From Croceibacterium salegens (lineage in GTDB: Bacteria > Pseudomonadota > Alphaproteobacteria > Sphingomonadales > Sphingomonadaceae), in the NCBI RefSeq assembly GCF_009827435.1, contig NZ_WTYM01000030.1, forward strand, positions 62,001 to 126,000: a stretch of 64,000 bases of DNA. Direction: 5' to 3'. Made by a program: the position numbers and the translations under genes. How positions within the stretch are numbered: position 1 is the first letter of the stretch; each line of letters begins with the position of its first letter. The notes under the pieces were generated by a model. It was not told where the DNA came from. It saw only the letters and a list, made by a program, of their open reading frames with translations, and did not search any database. This document shows positions 16,915-25,262 of the stretch, piece after piece.

Positions 16915-18711
16915 ATGATACCGATCCCGTCGTACCATGCCCTTGCGGCGATGATCGTCACGCTCGGCATGTTCGTCGGCTTCGCGCGGGGCCGGATGTC
17001 GGCGGAGATCGTCTCGCTTTTGACCATAGCGGTGATCGCGGTCGGTATGTACTTCTTTCCCTTGCCTCATAGCGAGCCGAGCGACGGCCTGGTTCTCGCC
17101 TTCTCCGGCTTCGGTCACTACGCGCTGATCACCATTTGCGCGCTGATGGTGATGGGGCGGGGCCTGGTGGTGACCGGTGCGCTCGACCCCGCGGCGCGCT
17201 TCCTTGAGCGAGTCTTCAAGTTCAACCAGCAGCTCGGGCTGCTCCTTTCGCTCGTCGCCGCCATGGCGCTTTCGATGAGCGTCAACGACACGCCGGTGCT
17301 TGTGCTGTTGCTGCCGATATTCGTCGGACTCGCTGCGCGTGGCGGATTGCCGGCCTCCAAGACCCTCATCCCGATCAATGCCGCAGTGCTTATCGGTGGC
17401 ATGGCGACGACCATCGGCACTTCGACAAATATCCTGGTCGTCTCGATCGCGCGCGACCTCGGGCTGCGCCAGATGGGTGTGTTTCACTTCACCCCGATCG
17501 TGGCCACCGCAGCGCTCGTAGCCCTGCCTTACCTCTGGTTGGTGATGCCGCGGCTTCTGCGCGACAACAGTCCCGAGGAAATGCAGGCTCACCGCAGGTT
17601 CGTCACCCGCCTGCGAATTCCCGCCGGCAGCGATCTGGTCGGCAAGCATTTCGATGAAGTTATCGGCAAGCTGCCGGCTGATTTCCGCTTCGAAGAACGG
17701 CCCGACGGGCCATTCCAGGAGGGGATGCAGCTCAGCGTATCGGGAACGCACGACGCGATCGAGGAAGCCGGTCGCGTGCTGAAGGGGCAGGTCGCCCCGG
17801 GTTGGGTGATCGACCGCATCCGCCGCAAGGGCAGCGAAAAGGACCAGGACGTGCACGTGGTCGAGATGGTCGTGACGGCGGATTCTCGCCTCGTTGGCCG
17901 GACGCTCGCCACTTCGGGAATCGCCGACCTCTACAACATCGCGATTCTCGGCATCCACAAACCGGACAGCATGCTACGCACTCAGACGATCGATCCGCGC
18001 GGCGAACTCCGTTTGGTGGAAGGCGACGTGCTGCTGGCGATGGGGCTCGATGCCGACCTGCAAGAGTTTGCCTCCAGCGACAGCCTGCTCTTGCTCGAAG
18101 GCGGGCGCGAGGTTCCGCGCCGCTCCAAGGCGCTGCTTTCGACGGCGATCATGCTGTTTTCGGTCGGCATGGCCTCGGTCGGGCTGCTGCCGATCGCAAT
18201 TGCCGCGCTGGGCGGGGCGATTCTCATGTTCGTTACCGGATGCGTGAAATTCGACCGGGTAGGGCGCGCTTTGTCCGGCAAGGTCATCGTGCTGGTTGCT
18301 GCGAGCATCGCCATCGGACGTCTCATCCTCGAAACCGGGACAGCGGCATGGCTCGGGCAGGTGCTGTCGCTGGGGCTGCAATTCCTGCCGCCTGCGGCTG
18401 TGCTGGCTGCGATCATGCTGTTCGTCACCCTGCTGACCAACTTTGCCTCGAACGCCACCGCGGCGACCGTTGGCACGCCCATCGCCTTTGCCATCGCCCG
18501 CCAGTTGGGCCTGCCCCCCGAGCCCCTAGTGCTCGCGGTGCTGTTCGGTTGCAACCTCTGCTACGCGACGCCGATCGCCTACCAGACCAACATGCTGATC
18601 ATGGCGGAGGGCGACTACAAGTTCAGCGACTACATCCGGACCGGCGTGCCGCTGGTTATCCTGATGGTCGTAACCCTGTCGGTCCTGCTGGTGTTTACCT
18701 ACGGCCTCTAG
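16915..18711 (+). CDS. SLC13-family permease with two TrkA-C domains
   Basis: SLC13/DASS permeases move anions such as dicarboxylates, citrate or sulfate, usually with sodium. The 598-residue product has an N-terminal membrane half with SVNDTPVLVLLLPIF and GMATTIGTSTNILVVS (hairpin and substrate motifs). Two soluble RCK_C (TrkA-C) domains follow, at about residues 225-300 and 310-390. The C-terminal membrane half has NFASNATAATVGTPIAFAIA. That layout is typical of the permease family annotated with sulfate or general anions; the substrate is not readable here. It abuts the convergent SnoaL-like gene with no gap. Confidence 0.85.
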   Translation: MIPIPSYHALAAMIVTLGMFVGFARGRMSAEIVSLLTIAVIAVGMYFFPLPHSEPSDGLVLAFSGFGHYALITICALMVMGRGLVVTGALDPAARFLERVFKFNQQLGLLLSLVAAMALSMSVNDTPVLVLLLPIFVGLAARGGLPASKTLIPINAAVLIGGMATTIGTSTNILVVSIARDLGLRQMGVFHFTPIVATAALVALPYLWLVMPRLLRDNSPEEMQAHRRFVTRLRIPAGSDLVGKHFDEVIGKLPADFRFEERPDGPFQEGMQLSVSGTHDAIEEAGRVLKGQVAPGWVIDRIRRKGSEKDQDVHVVEMVVTADSRLVGRTLATSGIADLYNIAILGIHKPDSMLRTQTIDPRGELRLVEGDVLLAMGLDADLQEFASSDSLLLLEGGREVPRRSKALLSTAIMLFSVGMASVGLLPIAIAALGGAILMFVTGCVKFDRVGRALSGKVIVLVAASIAIGRLILETGTAAWLGQVLSLGLQFLPPAAVLAAIMLFVTLLTNFASNATAATVGTPIAFAIARQLGLPPEPLVLAVLFGCNLCYATPIAYQTNMLIMAEGDYKFSDYIRTGVPLVILMVVTLSVLLVFTYGL

Positions 18712-19329
18712 TCACTCGCGGCCCGAGACCGGGTTGCGATAGTGATAGGGCGGGCAGAAATACTCCGGATAGACCGGGTAGGGATCGATCGGCTCGTCGG
18801 GAGGGAAGTCGCCGAATTCGCTCAGCAGTGGACTAACCTCTTTCGCCCACCCCTTGTCATAAGGTGTGTAGAACACCTGGTAAGCCTTTAATTTCGAGAT
18901 TTTCCATAGCCCGTCTTCCTTGACGTAGGCGTTTTCGTAGATCGCTTCGCCCCACATCGCGTGATCACCCATCTGGCCGACCATCATCAGCGCTCGCAAC
19001 CGACCGTATCCGTGCATCCCGTCGGCGTCGACGTGGATGACCGGTTGCAATTGCATGTGATTCATCAGCAGCCCGTCCTTGGGCGGACCGAAATGGCGCA
19101 TGTACTCGCGAATACGCTCGTGTCCGATGAAGCGGCCGCGTCCGTTGATCTCCAGCACCGCGTCGCGGGCGAATAGGTCGGCGACGTGCTCCCACTGGCT
19201 CTTGTCGACGTAGTACCCGTACATTCGCTGGAGATTGGCGATCGCCAAGTGGTCTTCGGCTGCCCGCGCGCGCCGCTCGACCGCCTCCAGCCGCTGCGCC
19301 AGGTCGGCCACCGTTGCCTCGAGATTCAT
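18712..19329 (-). CDS. SnoaL/NTF2-like family protein
   Basis: The 205-residue cytoplasmic protein has a SnoaL-like (NTF2-type) fold, used by ring-cleaving dehydratases, hydroxylating dioxygenase small subunits and many uncharacterised proteins. The fold is suggested by the helical start (LAQRLEAVERRARAAEDHLA), LQRMYGYYVDKSQWEHVADLFARDAV (about residues 34-60), the cone-forming strands RIREYMRHFG and NAYVKEDGLWKISKLKAYQ. The extended C-terminus is rich in proline and tyrosine (DPYPVYPEYFCPPYHYRN). The ATG at 19329 has GGAGGC at the right distance. Substrate unknown. Confidence 0.78.
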   Translation of the reverse strand: MNLEATVADLAQRLEAVERRARAAEDHLAIANLQRMYGYYVDKSQWEHVADLFARDAVLEINGRGRFIGHERIREYMRHFGPPKDGLLMNHMQLQPVIHVDADGMHGYGRLRALMMVGQMGDHAMWGEAIYENAYVKEDGLWKISKLKAYQVFYTPYDKGWAKEVSPLLSEFGDFPPDEPIDPYPVYPEYFCPPYHYRNPVSGRE

Positions 19330-19394
19330 GCATGCCTCCGTCATTATGTCAGAGGGCATACCGTGCGCCCGCGCCGGGTGCGAGGGCTCAGGTG

Positions 19395-19862
19395 CTATTC
19401 CCGGCCTGCCGAGCCGCTGCGAGCGCGCGATGCGGCTTCGATCGATGCCTGCTGGCTCTCGACACCGGCGATGTTGTCTGCTGCAGCTTGGGCAAGGCCG
19501 GTGCGCTCATCGGGTTTAAACTGCGAAAGATAGTCGGAACCGTACCCGGCGGACCGAAGGCTGCGATCGCTTGCCATCAGTCCCGAGCGGGCGAAGATGC
19601 TCCCCGCCGAATTCGAGACGAAATCCTGCCTTGTCGAGCTGCCCCAGACGCCGCCTGGTTGCTGAGGCGGCGTGACGACTTTCTTGGGCGCCTCGGCCTT
19701 GACCTCATGCTGGACCTTCTGCTCTTCGACCTTTTGCGCCAGCGCCTCAGCGTTGTGGCCGTCGGCAAAGATCGCCAGCAAGCCCGTAGCCACGACGGTG
19801 ACCACCGCAAAATGGCGGTGCATGTGGGTCGAAGGCGCCGATTTCTTGTAGCGGTGGCTCAT
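19395..19862 (-). CDS. Single-pass envelope protein of unknown function
   Basis: The 155-residue product has a basic start, one membrane segment near residues 18-33 (FAVVTVVATGLLAIFA) and a charged Glu/Lys/Pro-rich linker (VEEQKVQHEVKAEAPKK) like those of proteins that span the periplasm. A Ser/Ala-rich C-terminus includes GVWGSSTRQDFVSNSAG. The layout recalls TonB-type anchors, but no TonB C-terminal domain is present. It is divergent from the small membrane protein at 19995. No family recognised. Confidence 0.6.
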   Translation of the reverse strand: MSHRYKKSAPSTHMHRHFAVVTVVATGLLAIFADGHNAEALAQKVEEQKVQHEVKAEAPKKVVTPPQQPGGVWGSSTRQDFVSNSAGSIFARSGLMASDRSLRSAGYGSDYLSQFKPDERTGLAQAAADNIAGVESQQASIEAASRARSGSAGRE

Positions 19863-19994
19863 GTCCGGATCCGCATACTTCCAGGGAGTGAACCACCCTG
19901 CGCGCGAGCGTGGTTAAGGCGCACTTACCCGAAGGTCCGGGGAACCAGCCGCCTGTCCGGTCCGTTAGGCCGCCGAACCGGAAAGGACAAAGCC

Positions 19995-20276
19995 ATGACA
20001 GAAGAACGCATTACCGAGGTTCGCGGCCCTGAAGGCGAAAGCCCTACAACCCACACCACCGTCATTTCCGGCGGCCCCAAGAGTGGCGGCACCGGATGGG
20101 CGCTGGTAATCGTATTGGTGCTCGCGGTGATTGCCGGTCTGTGGATGTTCTCGACGATGGGCGGCGCGGAAATGGCCAAGGACGATGCCGTAGCCCAGGC
20201 TGCCGAGGAAGTTGGCAATGCCGCGAATTCAGTTGGCGATGCGGCGCAGAAGGCGGCCGACGCCATCACGGAGTGA
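19995..20276 (+). CDS. Small single-pass membrane protein with alanine-rich tail
   Basis: The 93-residue product starts MTEERITEVRGPEGESP, has one hydrophobic segment near residues 34-53 (WALVIVLVLAVIAGLWMFST) and ends in an Ala-rich amphipathic helix (AEEVGNAANSVGDAAQKA). GGAAAGGACAA provides the ribosome-binding site ahead of the ATG. The tail repeats resemble LEA-like or YtxH-like helices, but that is a loose likeness. It precedes the sugar-transferase operon by 137 bases. Confidence 0.65.
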   Translation: MTEERITEVRGPEGESPTTHTTVISGGPKSGGTGWALVIVLVLAVIAGLWMFSTMGGAEMAKDDAVAQAAEEVGNAANSVGDAAQKAADAITE

Positions 20277-20413
20277 GCAGTAACCGGTCGCTCCCACGCA
20301 AAAGGCTGAATTTACGCCAGAAAAGAATGTAGTGTAAGATTTACCGACATTTCACCTCTCCCGTTTAATCCGGGGGCGTCCGCGAAGCTGCGCGGGCGCC
20401 GCCGGTGGGAGCG

Positions 20414-21799
20414 ATGATCCGCCTATTCAAACACTACATCCCGCATGCGGTGCTTCTGCTCGGGCTGATCGATTTCGTCCTGCTGTTGCTGGCGAACGAT
20501 CTCGCGTGGAAGCTGCGGGCGGAGCAGATCGGCGACGACCCGGGGCTTCTGCTTTTCCGGCTGCCGGCTCTGCTCGGCTTTGCCGTGGTCACACAGGCAG
20601 CGCTGATCGCCGTCGGAGTGTTCGGCAGCGACGCACTTCGCTCGTTGCGCTTCGCCGGGGCGCGGTTGCTGGTAGGGGTGAGCCTCGCCGTCCTCGCGCT
20701 GGCGTTCATCGAGTTCGTCATGCCGGGCGAGACTTATTGGCGCTCGACCCTGCTTTACGCAATGGTCCTGGCGGTCGGCCTGCTGTTCGCCAATCGCCTC
20801 GTCGTGGGCGGACTGCTCGGCGCGAACGCGTTTCGCCGCCGCGTGCTGGTGCTTGGGGCCGGGCCGCGCGCCCTGCGTCTGCGCAAGCTCAGTGAGCGGC
20901 CGGAAAGCGGCTTCGGCATCGTCGGTTACGTCGCGATGAGCGATGGGCGCCCGGCGTTCGAAGGAGCCATTCCGCGCGCCGCGATCCCCGACCTGTCGCT
21001 CCATGTGCGGGAGCTCGGCGTGACCGAGGTCGTGCTGGCGATCGAGGAACGTCGCAATGCGCTTCCGCTCAAGGACCTGCTGCGCGTCAAGACTGCCGGG
21101 GTCCACGTGAACGACTTCTCCGGCTTCATGGAACGCGAGACTGGCCGGGTGGATCTCGACACACTCAATCCCAGCTGGCTGATCTTTTCGGACGGCTTTT
21201 CGTCCGGCCGGATGATTTCGAGTGTTGCCAAGCGCGTTTTCGACGTCCTCGCCAGTGGGTTCCTGCTGCTGCTGACATTTCCGGTGATCGCGGTTTTCGC
21301 CGTGCTGGTGAAGGTCGACAGCGCCGGTCCGGCCTTCTTCCGCCAGCAACGCGTTGGCCTCTATGGCCAGCCGTTCTCGGTCATAAAGCTGCGCTCGATG
21401 CGCACCGATGCCGAGAAGGATGGGGCGAAGTGGGCCGAAAAGGACGATCCGCGCATCACCCGGCTCGGCAGGTTCATCCGCATGGTCCGCATCGACGAGC
21501 TGCCGCAGACCTGGAGCGTGTTGAAGGGCCACATGAGCTTCGTCGGTCCGCGGCCAGAAGTGCCGCAGTTCGTCGCCGATCTCGAGGACAAGCTGCCGTT
21601 CTATGCCGAGCGCCACATGGTCAAGCCAGGCATCACCGGCTGGGCGCAGATCAACTATCCCTATGGCGCCTCGATCGAGGATGCCCGGGCCAAGCTCGAG
21701 TACGACCTCTATTACGCCAAGAACTACACGCCATTCCTCGACCTGCTGATCCTGCTGCAGACGCTGCGGGTGATCCTCTGGCCGGAGGGCGCACGATGA
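20414..21799 (+). CDS. PEP-CTERM/XrtA-type sugar transferase (EpsB_2-like)
   Basis: This polyprenyl-phosphate sugar-1-phosphate transferase starts exopolysaccharide repeat-unit synthesis at the inner membrane. The 461-residue product has several N-terminal membrane helices and a Rossmann-like middle part with VLVLGAGPRALRL. The bacterial sugar-transferase domain runs from about residue 273 (KRVFDVLASGF) and contains KLRSMRTDAE, RIDELPQ, GPRPEVP and PGITGWAQI. This domain order, and prsK following directly, match the TIGR03013 group of XrtA systems. The start is uncertain: a GTG at 20405 is also possible. Its TGA overlaps the prsK ATG. Confidence 0.87.
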   Translation: MIRLFKHYIPHAVLLLGLIDFVLLLLANDLAWKLRAEQIGDDPGLLLFRLPALLGFAVVTQAALIAVGVFGSDALRSLRFAGARLLVGVSLAVLALAFIEFVMPGETYWRSTLLYAMVLAVGLLFANRLVVGGLLGANAFRRRVLVLGAGPRALRLRKLSERPESGFGIVGYVAMSDGRPAFEGAIPRAAIPDLSLHVRELGVTEVVLAIEERRNALPLKDLLRVKTAGVHVNDFSGFMERETGRVDLDTLNPSWLIFSDGFSSGRMISSVAKRVFDVLASGFLLLLTFPVIAVFAVLVKVDSAGPAFFRQQRVGLYGQPFSVIKLRSMRTDAEKDGAKWAEKDDPRITRLGRFIRMVRIDELPQTWSVLKGHMSFVGPRPEVPQFVADLEDKLPFYAERHMVKPGITGWAQINYPYGASIEDARAKLEYDLYYAKNYTPFLDLLILLQTLRVILWPEGAR

Positions 21800-23898
21800 A
21801 CGGACAGGTCCTCGGCTCGCTCGAATTCGCCGCCTACCTGCTGTCGGCACTTGTGACGCTGGTGATGGCGACCTGGCTGTTCGCCCGTCGGCAACATGCC
21901 GCTTGGTCGACGGGGGCAACCGCCGCGGCATTGGTGGTTATGGCGGCATGGGCCTTGGCCCGGCCGGTCTTCGGGCCGGACGGGCTGCTCGGCCGCCTGC
22001 TGCTGAGCATGAGCTATCTTGTCTGGCTCTGGGTGCTCTACCGTATGTTCGCCCGCGACGGACGGCATGAAAGCCTCGGGCCGATCCGGCCAGTCGTGCT
22101 GGCGCTCGGCTTCGTCGGCCTGATGCAGATCGCCCTGGCGCTGGCCGTTGTCGGGGAGCCGACCGCATTCGGCGTCAACGAACTGGTCCGCCTCGGTGTG
22201 GCCTTCCGCCTGCTGTTCTGCGTCGGCGCGCTGGTGCTGGTGCACAACCTCTACGCCGGCGCCTCGCTCGCCGCCCGGCGCGAGCTGCGCTGGCCCGCCG
22301 CGGCGATGGCGTTGATGTGGTTCTACGACCTCAACTTCCAGACACTTTCTTACCTCGCGGAGATCGTCCCGGCGACGCTTGCCGCGGTTCGTTCTCTGGT
22401 TCCCGGCACGATGGCAATCCTGCTGGCGATCGGGGGTATGCAGCGGGCCACCGAACAGACCTTCCGCCCCTCGCGCGCCTTTGCCTTCCAGTCGATCTCG
22501 TTGCTCATCATCGCCGCCTATTTCGGACTTATGGTCATCGCTTTCCGCGGCATCGCCATGGCCGGAGGCGACTTCGCGGGCCTGCTGCAGGTTGCCTTCC
22601 TCGTCGCTGCGAGCGCCGGGGCACTGGCGCTGCTGCCGTCGAAGCGACTGCGCGGTTGGCTCCACGTCACCGTGGCCAAGAACCTGTTCCAGCACCGCTA
22701 CGACTACCGCGAGGAATGGCTGCGCTTTACCCGGACGATGGAACGGGCCGAGGCGCTGCCTTTGCGCGAGCGCGTGGTCCAGGCGGTCGCTGACGTGACC
22801 GACAGCCCTGCGGGCCTGCTGTTGGCGCCGGGCGACTACGGCAACCTGTCGCTCGAAGCGCGCTGGCAGTGGCCGGGGAGCGAGATACCGGCCGAGGCGA
22901 TGGGGGCGGCGGGTATGCGCTTCTTCGCGGATTCGCAGTTCATCCTCGATCTCGACCATTGGCGGGCGGGCAGGCACGAAGGCATTCCTGCATCCGCCGT
23001 GCCGCCATGGCTGGCCGACGACGCCCGCGCCTGGGCGGTGGTCCCGCTGCTGCACTACGACCGCCTGCTCGGCGTGGTCGTGCTGGCCCGCCCAGCCTAT
23101 GCCCGAACGCTTGACTGGGAAGACTTCGACCTGCTCCGCGTCGTAGGCCGCCAACTCGCCAACTACCTCGCCGAAGAAGCGAGCCAGGACGCGCTCGGCG
23201 AAGCGCAGCGCTTCGATGAATTCAACCGCCGCATCGCCTTCGTGATGCACGACATCAAGAATCTTGCCAGCCAACTCTCGCTGCTCGCGCGCAATGCCGA
23301 AAAGCACGCCGACAAGCCCGAGTTCCGCGCCGATATGCTGGTGACGCTCAGGAAAAGCAGCGAGAAGCTCGCCGCCCTGCTGGCGCGCCTCGGGCGCTAT
23401 GGCGGACAGGGTGACGAACCGATCGCGCCGGTGCCGGTTCGCTCGCTGCTGCAGTCAATCGCCGAGCGCTATCGTGCGCAGCACGCCGTTATCGCGCTGC
23501 CGGGCGACGAGTTCACTGCGGAAGCGCAGCCCGAAGCCCTCGACCAGGCGCTCGTGCACCTTGTGCAGAACGCCGTTGATGCCAGCAAGGATGAGACCGC
23601 GGTGGTCCTCGATGCGCGTGCAGAGGGCACGGAAATCGTCATCGAAGTCAGCGATTCCGGTTGCGGGATGAGCCCCGAGTTCGTCCGCACGCGGCTGTTC
23701 AAGCCGTTCCATTCCTCCAAGCCCGGTGGCTTCGGCATCGGCGCCCACGAGGCGCGCGTCACGATCCGGGCGATGGGCGGCAAGCTCGATGTGGAGAGCC
23801 GCGAAGGTCTCGGCACCCGCTTCGTCATTCGCTTGCCGCGCCCGATCGCGGATTCCCAATTCCCGTCCGACAACAAGATTAAAACCGAGGTGGCATAA
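21796..23898 (+). CDS. prsK: PEP-CTERM/XrtA-system histidine kinase PrsK
   Basis: PrsK is the sensor kinase that partners PrsR in exosortase-linked exopolysaccharide systems. The 700-residue product has about eight N-terminal membrane helices, then a GAF-like sensor region (about residues 320-460). The phosphoacceptor motif FVMHDIKN has histidine 485. The kinase ATPase domain shows LVQNAVDAS (N box), EVSDSGCGM (G1), KPFHSSKPGGFGIG and GLGTRFVIRLP. The HDIKN phosphoacceptor is distinctive of the family. The start overlaps the transferase stop (ATGA), and the stop overlaps the prsR start (TAATG), so the set is translationally coupled. Confidence 0.9.
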   Translation: MNGQVLGSLEFAAYLLSALVTLVMATWLFARRQHAAWSTGATAAALVVMAAWALARPVFGPDGLLGRLLLSMSYLVWLWVLYRMFARDGRHESLGPIRPVVLALGFVGLMQIALALAVVGEPTAFGVNELVRLGVAFRLLFCVGALVLVHNLYAGASLAARRELRWPAAAMALMWFYDLNFQTLSYLAEIVPATLAAVRSLVPGTMAILLAIGGMQRATEQTFRPSRAFAFQSISLLIIAAYFGLMVIAFRGIAMAGGDFAGLLQVAFLVAASAGALALLPSKRLRGWLHVTVAKNLFQHRYDYREEWLRFTRTMERAEALPLRERVVQAVADVTDSPAGLLLAPGDYGNLSLEARWQWPGSEIPAEAMGAAGMRFFADSQFILDLDHWRAGRHEGIPASAVPPWLADDARAWAVVPLLHYDRLLGVVVLARPAYARTLDWEDFDLLRVVGRQLANYLAEEASQDALGEAQRFDEFNRRIAFVMHDIKNLASQLSLLARNAEKHADKPEFRADMLVTLRKSSEKLAALLARLGRYGGQGDEPIAPVPVRSLLQSIAERYRAQHAVIALPGDEFTAEAQPEALDQALVHLVQNAVDASKDETAVVLDARAEGTEIVIEVSDSGCGMSPEFVRTRLFKPFHSSKPGGFGIGAHEARVTIRAMGGKLDVESREGLGTRFVIRLPRPIADSQFPSDNKIKTEVA

Positions 23899-25262
23899 TG
23901 GCGGACCAGCTTCCCAAGCTCCTGATCGTCGAGGACGATGAGGGGCTGCAGGCCCAGCTCAAGTGGGCATACGACGATTTCGAGGTGGTGATCGCCGGTG
24001 ACCGTGAAAGCGCGATTGCCGCCTTACGCGCCGAGGAACCCGCTGTGGTCACGCTCGACCTCGGCTTGCCGCCGGATCCCGACGGGACCAGCGAGGGCTT
24101 CGCCGTGCTCGACGCGATCATGGCGCTCAAGCCCGATACCAAGGTGATCGTCGCAAGCGGCCACGGCGCTCGCGCCAGTGCGCTGACCGCAATCGAGCGC
24201 GGCGCTTACGACTTCTACCAGAAGCCCGTGGATATCGAGCAGCTCGGCCTGATCGTGCGCCGGGCGCTCAACCTGCATCACATCGAGGCCGAGAACCGCA
24301 AGCTTTCCGAGCGGGCAGGGGACGGCAACCGCGTACTCGGCGGGTTGATTACTGCAGCGCCGGAAATGGTCCGCGTTGCCCGCACCATCGAACGCGTCGC
24401 AAACACCAAGGCTTCTGTCATGCTCCTCGGCGCGAGCGGCACCGGCAAGGAACTGCTGGCGCGAGGCCTGCATGAGGCGAGCGATCGCAGGGACGGCGCG
24501 TTCGTCGCCATCAACTGCGCGGCGATCCCAGAGAACCTGCTCGAAAGCGAGCTGTTCGGGCACGAGAAGGGGGCCTTCACCGGCGCGGTCAAGACCACCG
24601 AGGGCAAGATCGAACTGGCCGACGGCGGCACGCTGTTCCTCGACGAGGTCGGCGACATCCCGCTGCCGCTGCAGGTCAAGCTGTTGCGCTTCCTGCAAGA
24701 GCGCACGATCGAGCGCATCGGTGGGCGTGCAACCATTTCGGTCGACACCCGCATCGTCTGCGCGACGCACCAGGACCTCGACGCTATGATTGCCGACGGG
24801 CGCTTTCGCGAAGACCTCTATTATCGTCTCGCCGAGATCATCGTGAAGATACCATCGCTCGCCGAGCGGCCAGGTGATGCGGCGCTGCTGGCCAAGGCCT
24901 TCCTCAACCGCTTCGCCGACGAGATGAACCCGCAGGTCAAGGGCTTCGCGCCTGACGGCCTTGCGGCGATTGCCGACTGGCCCTGGCCGGGCAATGTCCG
25001 CGAGCTTGAAAACCGCGTGAAGCGCGCGGTGATCATGGCCGACGGCAAGCTCGTCGGTGCCGCCGACCTCAATCTCGATAACGTCGAGGGCGGCGAGTGC
25101 GAAGCGCTCAACATCAAGAGCGCGCGCGAACAGTCGGACCGGCGCATGATCCGTCAGGCGCTGGCCCGCACCGAGGGCAATATCTCGAGTACCGCCAAGC
25201 TGCTCGGGATCAGCCGGCCGACGCTGTACGACCTGCTCAAGCAGTATGACCTTCAGGCCTGA
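23898..25262 (+). CDS. prsR: PEP-CTERM-box sigma54-dependent response regulator PrsR
   Basis: PrsR is an NtrC-type activator that works with sigma-54 RNA polymerase. The 454-residue product has a receiver domain (LLIVEDDEG, phosphoacceptor in VVTLDLGLP, conserved lysine in FYQKPV) and a AAA+ domain with Walker A GASGTGKE, the sigma-54-contacting GAFTGA and Walker [10 protein letters not shown] Fis-type helix-turn-helix follows ([20 protein letters not shown]). The partner kinase is encoded immediately upstream. No convincing -24/-12 promoter was found in the window, so its targets are probably elsewhere. Confidence 0.92.
   Translation: MADQLPKLLIVEDDEGLQAQLKWAYDDFEVVIAGDRESAIAALRAEEPAVVTLDLGLPPDPDGTSEGFAVLDAIMALKPDTKVIVASGHGARASALTAIERGAYDFYQKPVDIEQLGLIVRRALNLHHIEAENRKLSERAGDGNRVLGGLITAAPEMVRVARTIERVANTKASVMLLGASGTGKELLARGLHEASDRRDGAFVAINCAAIPENLLESELFGHEKGAFTGAVKTTEGKIELADGGTLFLDEVGDIPLPLQVKLLRFLQERTIERIGGRATISVDTRIVCATHQDLDAMIADGRFREDLYYRLAEIIVKIPSLAERPGDAALLAKAFLNRFADEMNPQVKGFAPDGLAAIADWPWPGNVRELENRVKRAVIMADGKLVGAADLNLDNVEGGECEALNIKSAREQSDRRMIRQALARTEGNISSTAKLLGISRPTLYDLLKQYDLQA

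Noticed and set aside
20286-20299. GG-N10-GC match upstream of the sugar-transferase gene as a sigma-54 promoter
   Set aside because: Only the GG and GC dinucleotides match. The surrounding bases do not fit TGGCAC and TTGC, and such matches are expected by chance in GC-rich DNA.
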